Shown here piece after piece: positions 16,456 through 24,024 of a stretch of 52,716 bases of DNA. The notes below the pieces were generated by a model that saw only the letters and a program-made list of their open reading frames with translations, made no database searches and had not been told where the DNA came from. The DNA is from Desulfovibrio sp. GTDB taxonomy: Bacteria; Desulfobacterota; Desulfovibrionia; Desulfovibrionales; Desulfovibrionaceae. Both the position numbers and the translations under genes were made by a program. Each line of letters begins with the position of its first letter. Position 1 is the stretch's first letter. Where the stretch lies: positions 1-52,716 of the forward strand of contig JAFSVD010000059.1 in NCBI GenBank assembly GCA_017450275.1. Reading direction: 5' to 3'.

Positions 16456-16947
16456 ATGTTGGAAGTTGGCGGATATACCAATACGAAGCAAGGGCTTGTG
16501 GATGTGTACAGTGCCGCGTTTTTGCGCAGTGGCTATACCACAATGAACAGCAATCCCTCCCGGGTGACGGCTTTTGGCGACAGCGTTCGCATCTCTCCTG
16601 AAGCCATGGCCTTGTTTACCCAGTCCTATACAACATTGCACAATACAAAAACGATTCCCTCTGACGGCGCCCCCTTTGATTTTGCGCCCAAGCAGGCGCA
16701 AAGCATGCCTCTTGAGGGTGCTAAGAGCACTGATGTGGTTGATGAGAGTGCCGAGAGTGCGGAAGAAGGCGAAAGCCTGACTGGAGGAGGCGCTCAGCGT
16801 GATACTGTTGAGCGGCAGATTCAAACGCTTCGGACAGAGCTCTCCAATTTAATGGCGCAGATGCAAAATGCGGGCGAACAAGCCGATCTGCAGGGACAAA
16901 TCGCCTCATTGCAGGCGCAGCTCATGACCCTGCAGTCGCAGTTGTAA
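16456..16947 (+). CDS. Hypothetical coiled-coil protein (FlxA-like)
   Basis: A 163-residue protein; the ATG at 16456 has GGAAGGAG 8 bases upstream. The N-terminal half contains the segment [19 protein letters not shown], a pattern (D-x-V-x-ISPEA) common in small flagellum-associated proteins. The middle is acidic and low-complexity (about residues 80-110). The last 45 residues form a clear coiled coil ([32 protein letters not shown]), as in FlxA-type proteins. A sigma-54 promoter precedes it and a strong terminator follows (17051-17092), so it is monocistronic. Flagellar genes of Desulfovibrio relatives are often sigma-54 dependent, which agrees. No enzymatic function is suggested. Confidence 0.75.
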   Translation: MLEVGGYTNTKQGLVDVYSAAFLRSGYTTMNSNPSRVTAFGDSVRISPEAMALFTQSYTTLHNTKTIPSDGAPFDFAPKQAQSMPLEGAKSTDVVDESAESAEEGESLTGGGAQRDTVERQIQTLRTELSNLMAQMQNAGEQADLQGQIASLQAQLMTLQSQL

Positions 16948-17050
16948 GATGTGGGCAAGGGTTCGCATTGCTATTGCAAGAGAGATTGCCTATGCCAAAA
17001 AATTGTCGCAGATTTTTTGACGGTTCACGAAAACAAGGGAAACAATGGGG

Positions 17051-17092
17051 AAAAAGACCAGGGTGCCGATGGAGCACCTGGTCTTTTTTTTT
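17051..17092 (+). terminator. Intrinsic terminator
   Basis: AAGACCAGG(G)TGC pairs with GCACCTGGTCTT (one bulged G), followed by an eight-to-nine base T-run. It lies about 100 bp after the stop of the FlxA-like gene. Confidence 0.85.
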
Positions 17093-17160
17093 CACCAGTT
17101 TCCACGTTTTTGTGTTTAAAAAAGGCAGTAAAGATGCGTTAGCAATTTTTATGCAAACAT

Positions 17161-17176
17161 TGGCATAAATTTTGCT
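17161..17176 (+). promoter_or_regulatory. Second sigma-54 promoter, no gene downstream
   Basis: TGGCATAAATTTTGCT keeps GG-N10-GC and the TTGC of the -12 element. No protein-coding gene on the plus strand follows; the next hairpin is at 17417-17449. It may drive a small RNA or be a relic of a lost gene. Confidence 0.55.
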
Positions 17177-17186
17177 TGCCATCGCA

Positions 17187-17455
17187 GCCACGCTTTTGGG
17201 CTGTATTCTGTTGATTTAAGACTCTCTGTCAGCTGCCTGTATTGGCAAAAAACCGTATCTTCTTCACAATTTTACTGAATGTCGCGTAAAAACCACTCAA
17301 CTTCGTCCTGACAAGAGGGCTAAGAAAGTGCTGAAACATGAATCTGACGGATTTGCATCTGTATCCTTGTCCTTCACAATACAGCTACCAAAAACACAAA
17401 ATATTTCCAAGAATAAAAAGAGCCTCCCGTGTAAGAAGGGGGGCTCTTTACGTTT
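17187..17455 (+). ncRNA. Candidate small RNA from the orphan sigma-54 promoter
   Basis: The stretch between the sigma-54 site at 17161-17176 and the hairpin at 17417-17449 (12 bp with one G-T pair, 9-base loop) is about 265 nt and has no credible protein. A 45-codon frame at 17338 lacks a ribosome-binding site. The hairpin has only a modest T tail on this strand and may instead end the toxin-antitoxin transcript from the other side. This is a positional prediction only. Confidence 0.3.
17417..17449. terminator. Hairpin terminator between orphan sigma-54 site and toxin gene
   Basis: AAAGAGCCTCCC (17417-17428) pairs with GGGGGGCTCTTT (17438-17449). The arms end in A/T runs on both strands, so it can act in either direction; it lies about 100 bp past the minus-strand toxin pseudogene. 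Confidence 0.6.
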
Positions 17456-17551
17456 TACTGGGTCTTCAACAATGAGTAGCATCAGAGCTTTTTAGGATAA
17501 TCCTTTTGATTTTGAACTGGCAGGAGATAGTACTTTCTGTCTCAGCATAGC

Positions 17552-17835
17552 TTATTTCGGAGGATACTGCTGTGCAGCATGAAGGACAGCCTTGATGTAC
17601 ACAATGCCTTTTTCGGTATCAATGCTGTAAACAAGGATGTAATTCTTGTGAACAAGAAGTTCCCGTGTTCCTGAAACCCTGCCTGGTCTTCCTTTAGCAG
17701 GGAAGATAATGAGAGACGCGGCTGCACAGGTAAACAGGTTATCCATATCAAGATCGCTTGAGGATTATCTTGAGCGATAAAAAAAACGATCTGCTCGCGA
17801 TCCTTGCTTGCAGGTGTAGTCCAGACGACTCTCAT
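17552..17835 (-). pseudogene. RelE/ParE-family toxin gene, frameshifted
   Basis: The gene starts MRVVWTTPASKDREQIVFFI and runs in frame to QDNPQAIL (about residue 29). The rest of the ParE-like sequence (MDNLFTCAAASLIIFPAKG, then GRPGRVSGTRELLVHKNYIL and AVLHAAQQYPPK) continues in another frame. Joining them needs one added base near 17750, so a single-base deletion has broken it. The pieces otherwise align end to end with ParE toxins, which inhibit gyrase or cut mRNA. The start overlaps the antitoxin stop (17832-17835). The damage looks recent because both halves are well preserved; a sequencing error cannot be excluded. Confidence 0.8.
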
Positions 17836-18056
17836 CGGGTAAGCATCGTAAGCAATATCTGGTGGCGAACTTCCGCTCTACGGATTTCTTCCTCTTGAGA
17901 GATGAAGCGACCTTCTCTGTAGGCCTGCTCGCCCGCTTCAACCTTTTTCCGAAACCATGCCTCATATTCTGGATCAGTACTAGACGCGTACACTTCGTCT
18001 ACAACATCCTGATAATCTTGAATGAAATCTTCACTTTCGGTCAGCATTTGCGCCAT
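17832..18056 (-). CDS. Antitoxin of a RelE/ParE-type toxin-antitoxin pair
   Basis: A 74-residue acidic protein. It contains EAWFRKKVEAGEQAYREGRFIS, the typical antitoxin C-terminal stretch that precedes a ParE/RelE gene, followed by QEEEIRRAEVRH. I chose the ATG at 18056 because AAAGGAGAT precedes it. Its stop overlaps the toxin start, the usual coupling. With the toxin broken, it may be kept as an orphan antitoxin or be decaying. A hairpin (about 18093-18120) and a cluster of GTAGTC/GACTAC motifs lie upstream. Confidence 0.75.
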   Translation of the reverse strand: MAQMLTESEDFIQDYQDVVDEVYASSTDPEYEAWFRKKVEAGEQAYREGRFISQEEEIRRAEVRHQILLTMLTR

Positions 18057-18163
18057 AGTAATCTCCTTTGTCAGCCCACCATTACCAGTCAGATAGCCTC
18101 CCGTCAAACGGAGGCTGTCTGCGTTATCAGGAACGATTATCTGAATTTCCCGGGTGATTGGTT

Positions 18164-18323
18164 GACTACAAGGGGTATTTTTTTGTAGACCCCCCTTGTT
18201 TTTTGGCCTTTGATAGATAAAATATTGCTTTTTTATTCCATGTAGTCTACCATCAAGAGGTGTGACTACAAAGAATAAATTTACCATTTTTTCCTTGTAG
18301 TCCTCCAATCAATGGTAGACTAC
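18164..18323. repeat. Cluster of GTAGTC / GACTAC inverted motifs
   Basis: Six copies of a TGTAGTC/GACTACA-type motif lie at about 18164, 18184 (GTAGAC variant), 18242, 18264, 18296 and 18317, in both orientations. The pair 18242-18253 (GTAGTCTACCAT) and 18312-18323 (ATGGTAGACTAC) forms a perfect 12-bp inverted repeat. They sit upstream of the antitoxin gene in otherwise gene-free DNA. They could be operators, a structured leader or element ends. The role is unknown. Confidence 0.5.
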
Positions 18324-18375
18324 GAGAGCCAAATGATTCAGATTCAGTACACGTACCATCACTATACACTCATTG

Positions 18376-18612
18376 GTATTACACTCCAAGAGGTTTATTG
18401 GATCGCCGGAATCAGCCATATCTTGAGATTTGATTTTTTCTGCCTTCCTCTGGGGCTTGGTTGATAATCAAGCCTTCGGAGCATTCTGTGTACTGGCATG
18501 CCATTCGGCAAAGTCAGGGGAGTTGGTTCCTATAGGCGTTTTGTGGGGTTGAGCGAGGATTCCTTGAACCAGGACATTGTCTCGTAAGCTTTGTTTCTCG
18601 CGTACTCTTGGA
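18376..18612. mobile_element. Truncated, inverted copy of the insertion relic at 303-739
   Basis: The terminus GTATTACACTCCAAGAGG... (18376-18400) and the following sequence to about 18612 match the reverse complement of about 449-739. Compared with that copy, a 61-bp segment lying between two CTCCCCTG direct repeats is missing here. The opposite terminus is not found, so this copy is truncated where it meets sequence leading into the nap operon end. The reverse frame at 18468-18695 is derived from it and is not a convincing gene. Confidence 0.65.
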
Positions 18613-18691
18613 GCCGTAATATCGATCAGCTTATTACCCTCCGAGCGTGAATACAATTGCTGAGAATGCCTATGAAGTTTGAAAACGAAGC

Positions 18692-18733
18692 GCACAGTGT
18701 GTGAGCAGCATCCTTAGTGGGCACACACTGTGC
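18692..18733. terminator. 12-bp inverted repeat over the end of the nitrilase-like gene
   Basis: GCACAGTGTGTG (18692-18703) and CACACACTGTGC (18722-18733) are perfect complements with an 18-base loop that holds the stop codon at 18714. On the minus strand the stem is followed by CTTCGTTTTC. It is a plausible terminator of the nap operon, though the T-run is weak. Confidence 0.55.
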
Positions 18734-19523
18734 AGACAGGGGCATTGCTTTGATGGGCAAGGACAGGAAGCGCGTTTCTGGCTTCGAAAACAACGCTTTG
18801 GGAGAGATTGGCCAGAATGGTTCCCTCTTCTGTGCCCAATTCCTCAACGATTGTGCCATAAGGGTCGATAAGCAGGCTGTGGCCAATGCCAAAGCCGGGA
18901 TTGGCGGCATTTCTCGCTTGGCCGCAGGCAAGGAGCCAGGATGTGGTGTCGAGCGCTCTCGCACGGGTGAGCAATCGCCATTGCTCCTCTTTTTGGGGGC
19001 CTTCTGCCCAATCTGCGGCAAGGAGCATGGCATGGGCACCATGGGCTGCGGCAGTCAGAAAGTGCTGGGGAAAGCGGATGTCGTAGCAAAGGGCTAAACC
19101 AAAGACCCAGCCATCGATGGCGAGAAGGACATTGTGGGTGCCAGCCTCTGTGTGATCGGATTCGCGAAAGGCATAAGCGTCAAAAAGATGAATCTTGGTA
19201 TAGGTGTGATGGAGACCGCGTCCGGCGATGAGAAGGGTATTGCGGTTTTTTTGGGCAGTGCCTTGGCAAAACATGCCGACCAGAGCAAGGATGTGGTGTT
19301 TTTCTGCATGGCGTATAATGGTCTGGGCAAAAGCGTCGGCATAGGTGTGCAGATTTTTGGATGGATAGCCAAAGGGCATCATGCAGGCCTCAGGCAAAAG
19401 CACAAGCTGCGCTCCGAGATTCGCAGCATGGGTGATGGCATCGCATACCCGCGAAAGATTCTCCTCTACCGAATCGGTGAAGGCTCGTTGTTCTATGGCA
19501 ACAACGATGGAATTTATGGACAT
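18714..19523 (-). CDS. Carbon-nitrogen hydrolase (nitrilase superfamily)
   Basis: The 269-residue hydrolase has the Glu-Lys-Cys triad in LLPEACMMPFGY (about residue 46), YTKIHLFDAY (about 109) and LCYDIRFPQ (about 146). These enzymes cleave amide or nitrile bonds in the cytoplasm. The motif set is closest to the Nit/omega-amidase type, but the substrate cannot be read from sequence. The ATG at 19523 overlaps the napH stop by 10 bases; the in-frame extension upstream is unlikely. It is the last gene of the nap operon, an association I do not know as standard. It could act on nitrogen-containing metabolites or be a passenger. Confidence 0.88.
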   Translation of the reverse strand: MSINSIVVAIEQRAFTDSVEENLSRVCDAITHAANLGAQLVLLPEACMMPFGYPSKNLHTYADAFAQTIIRHAEKHHILALVGMFCQGTAQKNRNTLLIAGRGLHHTYTKIHLFDAYAFRESDHTEAGTHNVLLAIDGWVFGLALCYDIRFPQHFLTAAAHGAHAMLLAADWAEGPQKEEQWRLLTRARALDTTSWLLACGQARNAANPGFGIGHSLLIDPYGTIVEELGTEEGTILANLSQSVVFEARNALPVLAHQSNAPVCTVCAH

Positions 19524-20344
19524 GTCTTTTTTGCCTTGGTGCTTGGAGTGAGCGACCAGGAAAGCGCCTTGCCGTGTTTGGCACAGGCAAGCACACATTC
19601 GCCGCACTGTATACAGTGGAGGCGGTTGGGACCTGTGCTATGGCGGGGCGAAAGACGGAGAGAGCAGGCGGCAACGCAGGCAGGATTCTCCTTGCAGGTA
19701 CACTGTTTTGCCTGCCAACGGATGCGAAGACCTGGGCTTTGTTTGGGAAGCAGCCAGGCAGAAAGGCCAAGGAGCACCGATTGAGGGCAGACAAAGCGGC
19801 ACCAAAGGCGTTCACCACTGATGGCCTCAGCACAGAGGGTGAGAAAGGGAGCGAGACCAAGGGAGAGAAAAATGGCTGCACCAGCCTCTTCCCAGATGGC
19901 TATGGGGATGAGGGAGAGCGCACCTGGATACGAACAAAGTCCCAGAATCGGGAGCGCGCAAAGCGCAAAGAGTTGGACGCAGACAACCAGGATAACGCAT
20001 TTGGTGAACAGGGCATGGGCAAAGGAGAGGGGGCGTTTTCGTGTGTGAAAGGCATGGATCCATTCCGAGAACAAGCCGTAGGGGCAGATCCATCCGCAGA
20101 AAACGCGACCCAGAAAAAAGGCGATCAAAAGAGTTATGCCCGCCCCAGCCAGGAGGCGAACGTTTGGGAGCGTACCTGTTGCTACGACAGAGAGGGTTGC
20201 CACGGGATCGGCAAAAGGGATTGGTCCTATTTGCAGGGCAAAGAGGCTTCCTGCAATCTGTGTGATGCCAAGCCAGGGGAGAAAGAGAAAAACCAAGGCA
20301 ACCAGGATTTGGATTGTGCGGCGCAGGATATGGAAGCGTGTCAT
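19514..20344 (-). CDS. napH: Quinol dehydrogenase membrane component NapH
   Basis: A 276-residue membrane iron-sulfur protein. At least four hydrophobic spans lie at about residues 9-28, 60-80, 110-135 and 140-165. The CxxxCP motifs FCGWICPYG and WCRFVCPQS follow spans, and two C-terminal [4Fe-4S]-type cysteine groups are CTCKENPACVAAC and CIQCGECVLAC. NapH with NapG passes electrons from menaquinol toward NapA. The ATG at 20344 shares a base with the napG stop and is preceded by GGAGAGGGG. Confidence 0.9.
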   Translation of the reverse strand: MTRFHILRRTIQILVALVFLFLPWLGITQIAGSLFALQIGPIPFADPVATLSVVATGTLPNVRLLAGAGITLLIAFFLGRVFCGWICPYGLFSEWIHAFHTRKRPLSFAHALFTKCVILVVCVQLFALCALPILGLCSYPGALSLIPIAIWEEAGAAIFLSLGLAPFLTLCAEAISGERLWCRFVCPQSVLLGLSAWLLPKQSPGLRIRWQAKQCTCKENPACVAACSLRLSPRHSTGPNRLHCIQCGECVLACAKHGKALSWSLTPSTKAKKTCP

Positions 20345-20874
20345 TACCCCTCTCCTTTTCGTGGAGATGGTTTGATCTGTTCGGCAAAGGGGGGAATCCA
20401 CGAAGCGTGTGCCGGAACAACGGTGACGGCTGCAACCGGACAGACATAGACACAGATGCCGCAGCCCACACAGGCTGTGGTCATGTGGGGATTGAGTCCC
20501 ATGGCAAGGACAACGGCTTGACCTCGCAATGGACAGCGGTCATAGCAGGTCATGCACATGATGCCTGTCTGCGCGTAGTTGTGGCAGCGGTCTTTGGCAA
20601 TATAGGCCTGACCCATGCGAACGCGTGTTAGATCCGAAAGCGTGGGATCAAGGGCGCCTGTTGGGCAGCTTGGCGGGCAGAGCATGCACAGATAGCATGG
20701 TTTTTTGTGGGGATCGATGATCGGTTGCCCCCGATGCCGGCCAAGGAACGAGGGCAGGATAATGCTTTTGTGGGGGCAGATGGTGACGCATTGGCCGCAG
20801 CGCACACACCGTTTGATGAAGTCTTTTTCAGCGAGGGCGCCTGGGGGGCGCAGAGGGGGAAGAAAGGCTTGCAT
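20344..20874 (-). CDS. napG: Ferredoxin-type protein NapG
   Basis: A 176-residue protein with four [4Fe-4S] motifs: CVRCGQCVTICP, CYLCMLCPPSCP, CMTCYDRCP with an upstream Cys (CHNYAQTG), and CVGCGICVYVCP. Sequence LRPPGALAEKDFIKRC matches the mature start of NapG. Unusually it begins directly with MQAFLPPLRPPG and has no twin-arginine leader, although NapG normally works in the periplasm. No Shine-Dalgarno sequence precedes the ATG, which lies only 13 bases after a terminator-like hairpin. An in-frame stop just upstream excludes a longer form. It may be translated inefficiently or act on the cytoplasmic side like NapF. Confidence 0.85.
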   Translation of the reverse strand: MQAFLPPLRPPGALAEKDFIKRCVRCGQCVTICPHKSIILPSFLGRHRGQPIIDPHKKPCYLCMLCPPSCPTGALDPTLSDLTRVRMGQAYIAKDRCHNYAQTGIMCMTCYDRCPLRGQAVVLAMGLNPHMTTACVGCGICVYVCPVAAVTVVPAHASWIPPFAEQIKPSPRKGEG

Positions 20875-20887
20875 AGTTTTTTGGTGA

Positions 20888-20920
20888 AAAACCCGTCAAG
20901 GCAATGTCTTGACGGGTTTT
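20888..20920 (-). terminator. Strong hairpin between napD and napG
   Basis: AAAACCCGTCAAG (20888-20900) and CTTGACGGGTTTT (20908-20920) form a perfect 13-bp stem with a 7-base loop, ending in a T-run toward napG. It should terminate or attenuate transcription inside the operon, lowering napGH relative to napCMAD. Confidence 0.8.
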
Positions 20921-20923
20921 GTG

Positions 20924-21220
20924 TTAGGATTGTGTTTCAGGATCCCTGGATGGGCACGGCATGGTGCCGTCTGCAAGAAGATCCTCTTCGAAATTGGCAT
21001 AGACCATGGTGAGGTCAACAACCCCTGGTATGCGTTCCATCTCCTGCAAGAGGCTCGGCAAGGCAAGGGATGAGCATTCAAGCACAAGCGCGAGTTTGGT
21101 TGAGGAGAGTCTCACATCGTGGACAGGGGCTTTGTCGAGAATCGGGTAGTTGGCAAGAGCCCGCAGAACATCGGGGAGATCCTCGTCTGCTATGGTCAGA
21201 ACAAGACTTGTTATTGCCAT
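20924..21220 (-). CDS. napD: NapA chaperone NapD
   Basis: The 98-residue cytoplasmic chaperone binds the twin-arginine signal of NapA and controls its export. The family's ferredoxin-like pattern is visible (ITSLVLTIADEDLPDVL, then PGVVDLTMVYANFEED). It lies 3 bp after napA and before the internal terminator. The N-terminus is normal; the tail after about residue 85 is poorly conserved. Confidence 0.88.
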   Translation of the reverse strand: MAITSLVLTIADEDLPDVLRALANYPILDKAPVHDVRLSSTKLALVLECSSLALPSLLQEMERIPGVVDLTMVYANFEEDLLADGTMPCPSRDPETQS

Positions 21221-21223
21221 TGC

Positions 21224-23494
21224 CTAGGCCTTGCGCAGGCGGGCTGCACAGATTTTGTACTCGGGTTCCCGAGATCCTGGGTCGGTTGCATCCAAGAAGA
21301 GTTTATTGACCAGCTTTTCTTTGTCGAAGAAGGGCACGGCAATAAGGCCTGGCCGGCAGACATCGCTCACACGGGCAGGGAGGGTCATGGCATCGCGCCG
21401 TGTTTCCACAACAACCATGTCCCCGTGTTTGATGTTCATCTTCTTGGCGTCTTCGTCGTTGATCTCCACAAAGGCATGGGGATTGGCTTTGAGCAGTTCC
21501 GGCACCTTGCCGGTCATGGTTGCTGTATGCCAATGGTCGATGACGCGCATGGAGGTGAGATAGAGGGGATAGTCGGCATCAGGCTCTTCCGCTGCTCCCT
21601 TGTAGGGGCGCATGAAAACCAAGGCTCTGCCATCGGGCTTGCCATAGAAGAAGACGCGGTTGGGATGATCCTTGGGCACAAGCGGATCCACGCCTCTGAC
21701 ATAGCGCATGGTGGTTCCGGGATGGTCTTCGGAGGGGCATGGCCAGATAATACCCGATTCTTTGCGCAGACGCTCGCGGGTCATGCCGGAAAAATCGTAG
21801 GTTGTGCCTTTTGAGACCATGCGCCATTCGTTCCACACGTCTTCGGCGTTTTTGAAATTGACGAGTTTGGGATCAACGCCGGCTCGTTTGGCGAATTCCA
21901 CGAGGGTATTGACGGTGGGACGCACTTGACCAGGACCATCAACAGCCTTTTCTGTCAGGGAATAGCGGCGTTCACCGCAGCCGTAGACGCCATCGCGTTC
22001 GCACCAGAAAGCCGGTGCCAGAATGAGATCCGCGTACTGGAGCGTGACAGCATCGGGGAAGGCCTCGATGCAGACGATGAAGGCGTCGGGATTGGACAAG
22101 GCTTTGTGGAATTTGTTCAGATTGGGCAGGGTGTGGGCTGGATTGGTCTCGCAGATGATCACGCACTTGATGTCGCCGCGGCCAACAGCCTCAAAGAGCG
22201 CCACGGTATGCGGTCCCACCTTGGGGGAGATGCGGCCTTCGGGCAAGCCCCAGATTTTCTCCATCTCTGCCCGGTGTTTGGGATTGGCCACCTGGCGACC
22301 AGCAGGCAGCAGGTGGGCGAGCGAGCCTGTGTCTCTGACACCGCCGCAGGCATTGGGCTGGCCGGTTAAGGAAAAGCTTGTGGCGCCAGGACGGCAGATC
22401 TGGCCGGTGATCAGGTGGAGATTGTGGATGAGGTTGTTGGCAAAGACCCCTTGGACGCGCTGGTTGATCCCCATGCACCACAGACTCATGGTTGCCGAGG
22501 ATTCGGCAAAGAGGCGTGCGGCCTCATAGATTTGCTCAACCGGCACACGGCAGATTTCAGCGGCTTTTTCTGGACGGTATTGTTCCAGAAAGGCCTTGTA
22601 GTCTTCAAAGGTGGCTGGTTTGCCTTCAGGGTCGATGAAGGTGACATGGCGTTGCCAAAAGCGCGGGGTGTCGAGTTCTTCATTGACAATGACCCAGGCC
22701 ATGCTGTGCATGAGCGCGAGATCCGTTCCGGGTCTGAAGGCGATGTGCATGTCCGCGATGCGCGAAGTATTGGTGCGCCTGGGATCTGCCACAATGATTT
22801 TGACTCCTGGCTCAACCTGTTTGCGTCGGGCGATACGGCGGAAGAGGACAGGATGGGCTTCAGAGGTGTTTGAGCCGATGATGAAGAAGCAGGTGGCTTT
22901 GTCGATGTCCCCATAGGTGCCCATGGGCTCGTCCTTGCCAAAGGTCGTGGTGTAGCCACCCACGGCTGAGGCCATGCAGAGACGCGGGTTGCCATCGACA
23001 TTGTTTGTGCCAAAGCCGCCTTTGAAGATCTTGTTGGCCAGATAGGATTCTTCGGTTAAGCATTGGCCTGATCCGTACCAGGCAACAGAGTCTGGTCCGA
23101 ATTCCGCAATGCTTTTGGAGAATTTAGAGGCCATGAGATCCAGAGCTTCATCCCAGCTGATGGGCGTTAAGGGACCGCCCTTGGTTTTTCGCACCATGGG
23201 CTGGGTCACGCGTTCTTTGGAGTTCAGCACAGGAATGAGCAGCGAGCCTTTCAGACAGAGCAGGCCGGCGTTGTGGTTGTTGGGATCTCCCTGGATGGCA
23301 ACGGCTTTGCCGTTTTTCACCCCGATCAAAACCCCGCACCCTGTGCCACAGTAGCGGCAGACCCCTTTGACCCATTTGTCGGGTTTGTTCGGATCAGCAG
23401 CAAAGGCAAGGGAGGGGAGTCCCGCACCAGAAGCCGCAGCCATTGCACAGGACAGAGCCATGGTTCGAAGAAATTCGCGGCGGGAAGTGTTCAT
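21224..23494 (-). CDS. napA: Periplasmic nitrate reductase catalytic subunit NapA
   Basis: A 756-residue Mo-bis-MGD enzyme reducing nitrate to nitrite in the periplasm. It has a twin-arginine signal (NTSRREFLRTMALSCAMAAA), a [4Fe-4S] site (CRYCGTGCGVLIG with a later LLCLKG) and the molybdenum-ligand Cys in NPRLCMASAVGGY. Length matches the monomeric, cytochrome-independent Desulfovibrio desulfuricans enzyme. That and the absence of napB agree with the D. desulfuricans operon type. I chose the ATG at 23494 for the signal peptide and GAGGAA upstream. A related formate dehydrogenase is excluded by the Cys ligand context and operon. Confidence 0.96.
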   Translation of the reverse strand: MNTSRREFLRTMALSCAMAAASGAGLPSLAFAADPNKPDKWVKGVCRYCGTGCGVLIGVKNGKAVAIQGDPNNHNAGLLCLKGSLLIPVLNSKERVTQPMVRKTKGGPLTPISWDEALDLMASKFSKSIAEFGPDSVAWYGSGQCLTEESYLANKIFKGGFGTNNVDGNPRLCMASAVGGYTTTFGKDEPMGTYGDIDKATCFFIIGSNTSEAHPVLFRRIARRKQVEPGVKIIVADPRRTNTSRIADMHIAFRPGTDLALMHSMAWVIVNEELDTPRFWQRHVTFIDPEGKPATFEDYKAFLEQYRPEKAAEICRVPVEQIYEAARLFAESSATMSLWCMGINQRVQGVFANNLIHNLHLITGQICRPGATSFSLTGQPNACGGVRDTGSLAHLLPAGRQVANPKHRAEMEKIWGLPEGRISPKVGPHTVALFEAVGRGDIKCVIICETNPAHTLPNLNKFHKALSNPDAFIVCIEAFPDAVTLQYADLILAPAFWCERDGVYGCGERRYSLTEKAVDGPGQVRPTVNTLVEFAKRAGVDPKLVNFKNAEDVWNEWRMVSKGTTYDFSGMTRERLRKESGIIWPCPSEDHPGTTMRYVRGVDPLVPKDHPNRVFFYGKPDGRALVFMRPYKGAAEEPDADYPLYLTSMRVIDHWHTATMTGKVPELLKANPHAFVEINDEDAKKMNIKHGDMVVVETRRDAMTLPARVSDVCRPGLIAVPFFDKEKLVNKLFLDATDPGSREPEYKICAARLRKA

Positions 23495-23580
23495 ACGTTC
23501 CTCGTACGTGGTGTATGCTATGACAAACAATTTTGCCTGGTTGGAGAAAGCACCTGGTGAACCAAAAGCGTTGTGTGTTG

Positions 23581-24024
23581 CTACAACGAGGTCTGTGTGC
23601 TCGGATTGCGGAATTCGTAGACAGTGCCGTGCATGGGGCTTTGATGGTGGGGATGACAGGTATTGCAATTGCCAATCGTGCCAAACTTTGCCTCCATTTG
23701 GGTTATGGCCAGGGAATGGCAACGGGCGCACACGTCAACGCCGGGAGATTTGGTAAAGGGAATGGCACCAGTGCCGTCGGGCAAGCCGTGGCAGGTCTGG
23801 CAGCGGACAAGGATGACGCCGTGTTTGCTTTCATACCATTCCTGGGCAATGCGAGCTGTTGCCTTGGTATGGCAGCTGTAGCAGTCGCCATCCATGGCAC
23901 CGGCATCGAGGTGTTTGGCAGCCGGGCAGCGGACAATGGGAAAAGCCCAGGACATGTAGAAGAAATACCCGGCAACGAGAACGGCGATCGCAATCAGGAT
24001 TCCGAGGATCCATTTGAGTGTCAT
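23581..24024 (-). CDS. napM: Tetraheme cytochrome c NapM
   Basis: A 147-residue protein with one N-terminal membrane anchor (ILGILIAIAVLVAGYFFYM, about residues 6-24) and four CxxCH heme sites: CYSCH, CQTCH, CARCH and CNTCH. It overlaps napC by 4 bases. NapM is characteristic of the Desulfovibrio nap operon and is thought to relay electrons from NapC to NapA. It is 87 bp upstream of napA. Confidence 0.92.
   Translation of the reverse strand: MTLKWILGILIAIAVLVAGYFFYMSWAFPIVRCPAAKHLDAGAMDGDCYSCHTKATARIAQEWYESKHGVILVRCQTCHGLPDGTGAIPFTKSPGVDVCARCHSLAITQMEAKFGTIGNCNTCHPHHQSPMHGTVYEFRNPSTQTSL

Noticed and set aside
17338..17475. 45-codon frame in the orphan sigma-54 region
   Set aside because: No ribosome-binding site, and it reads through the hairpin at 17417-17449.
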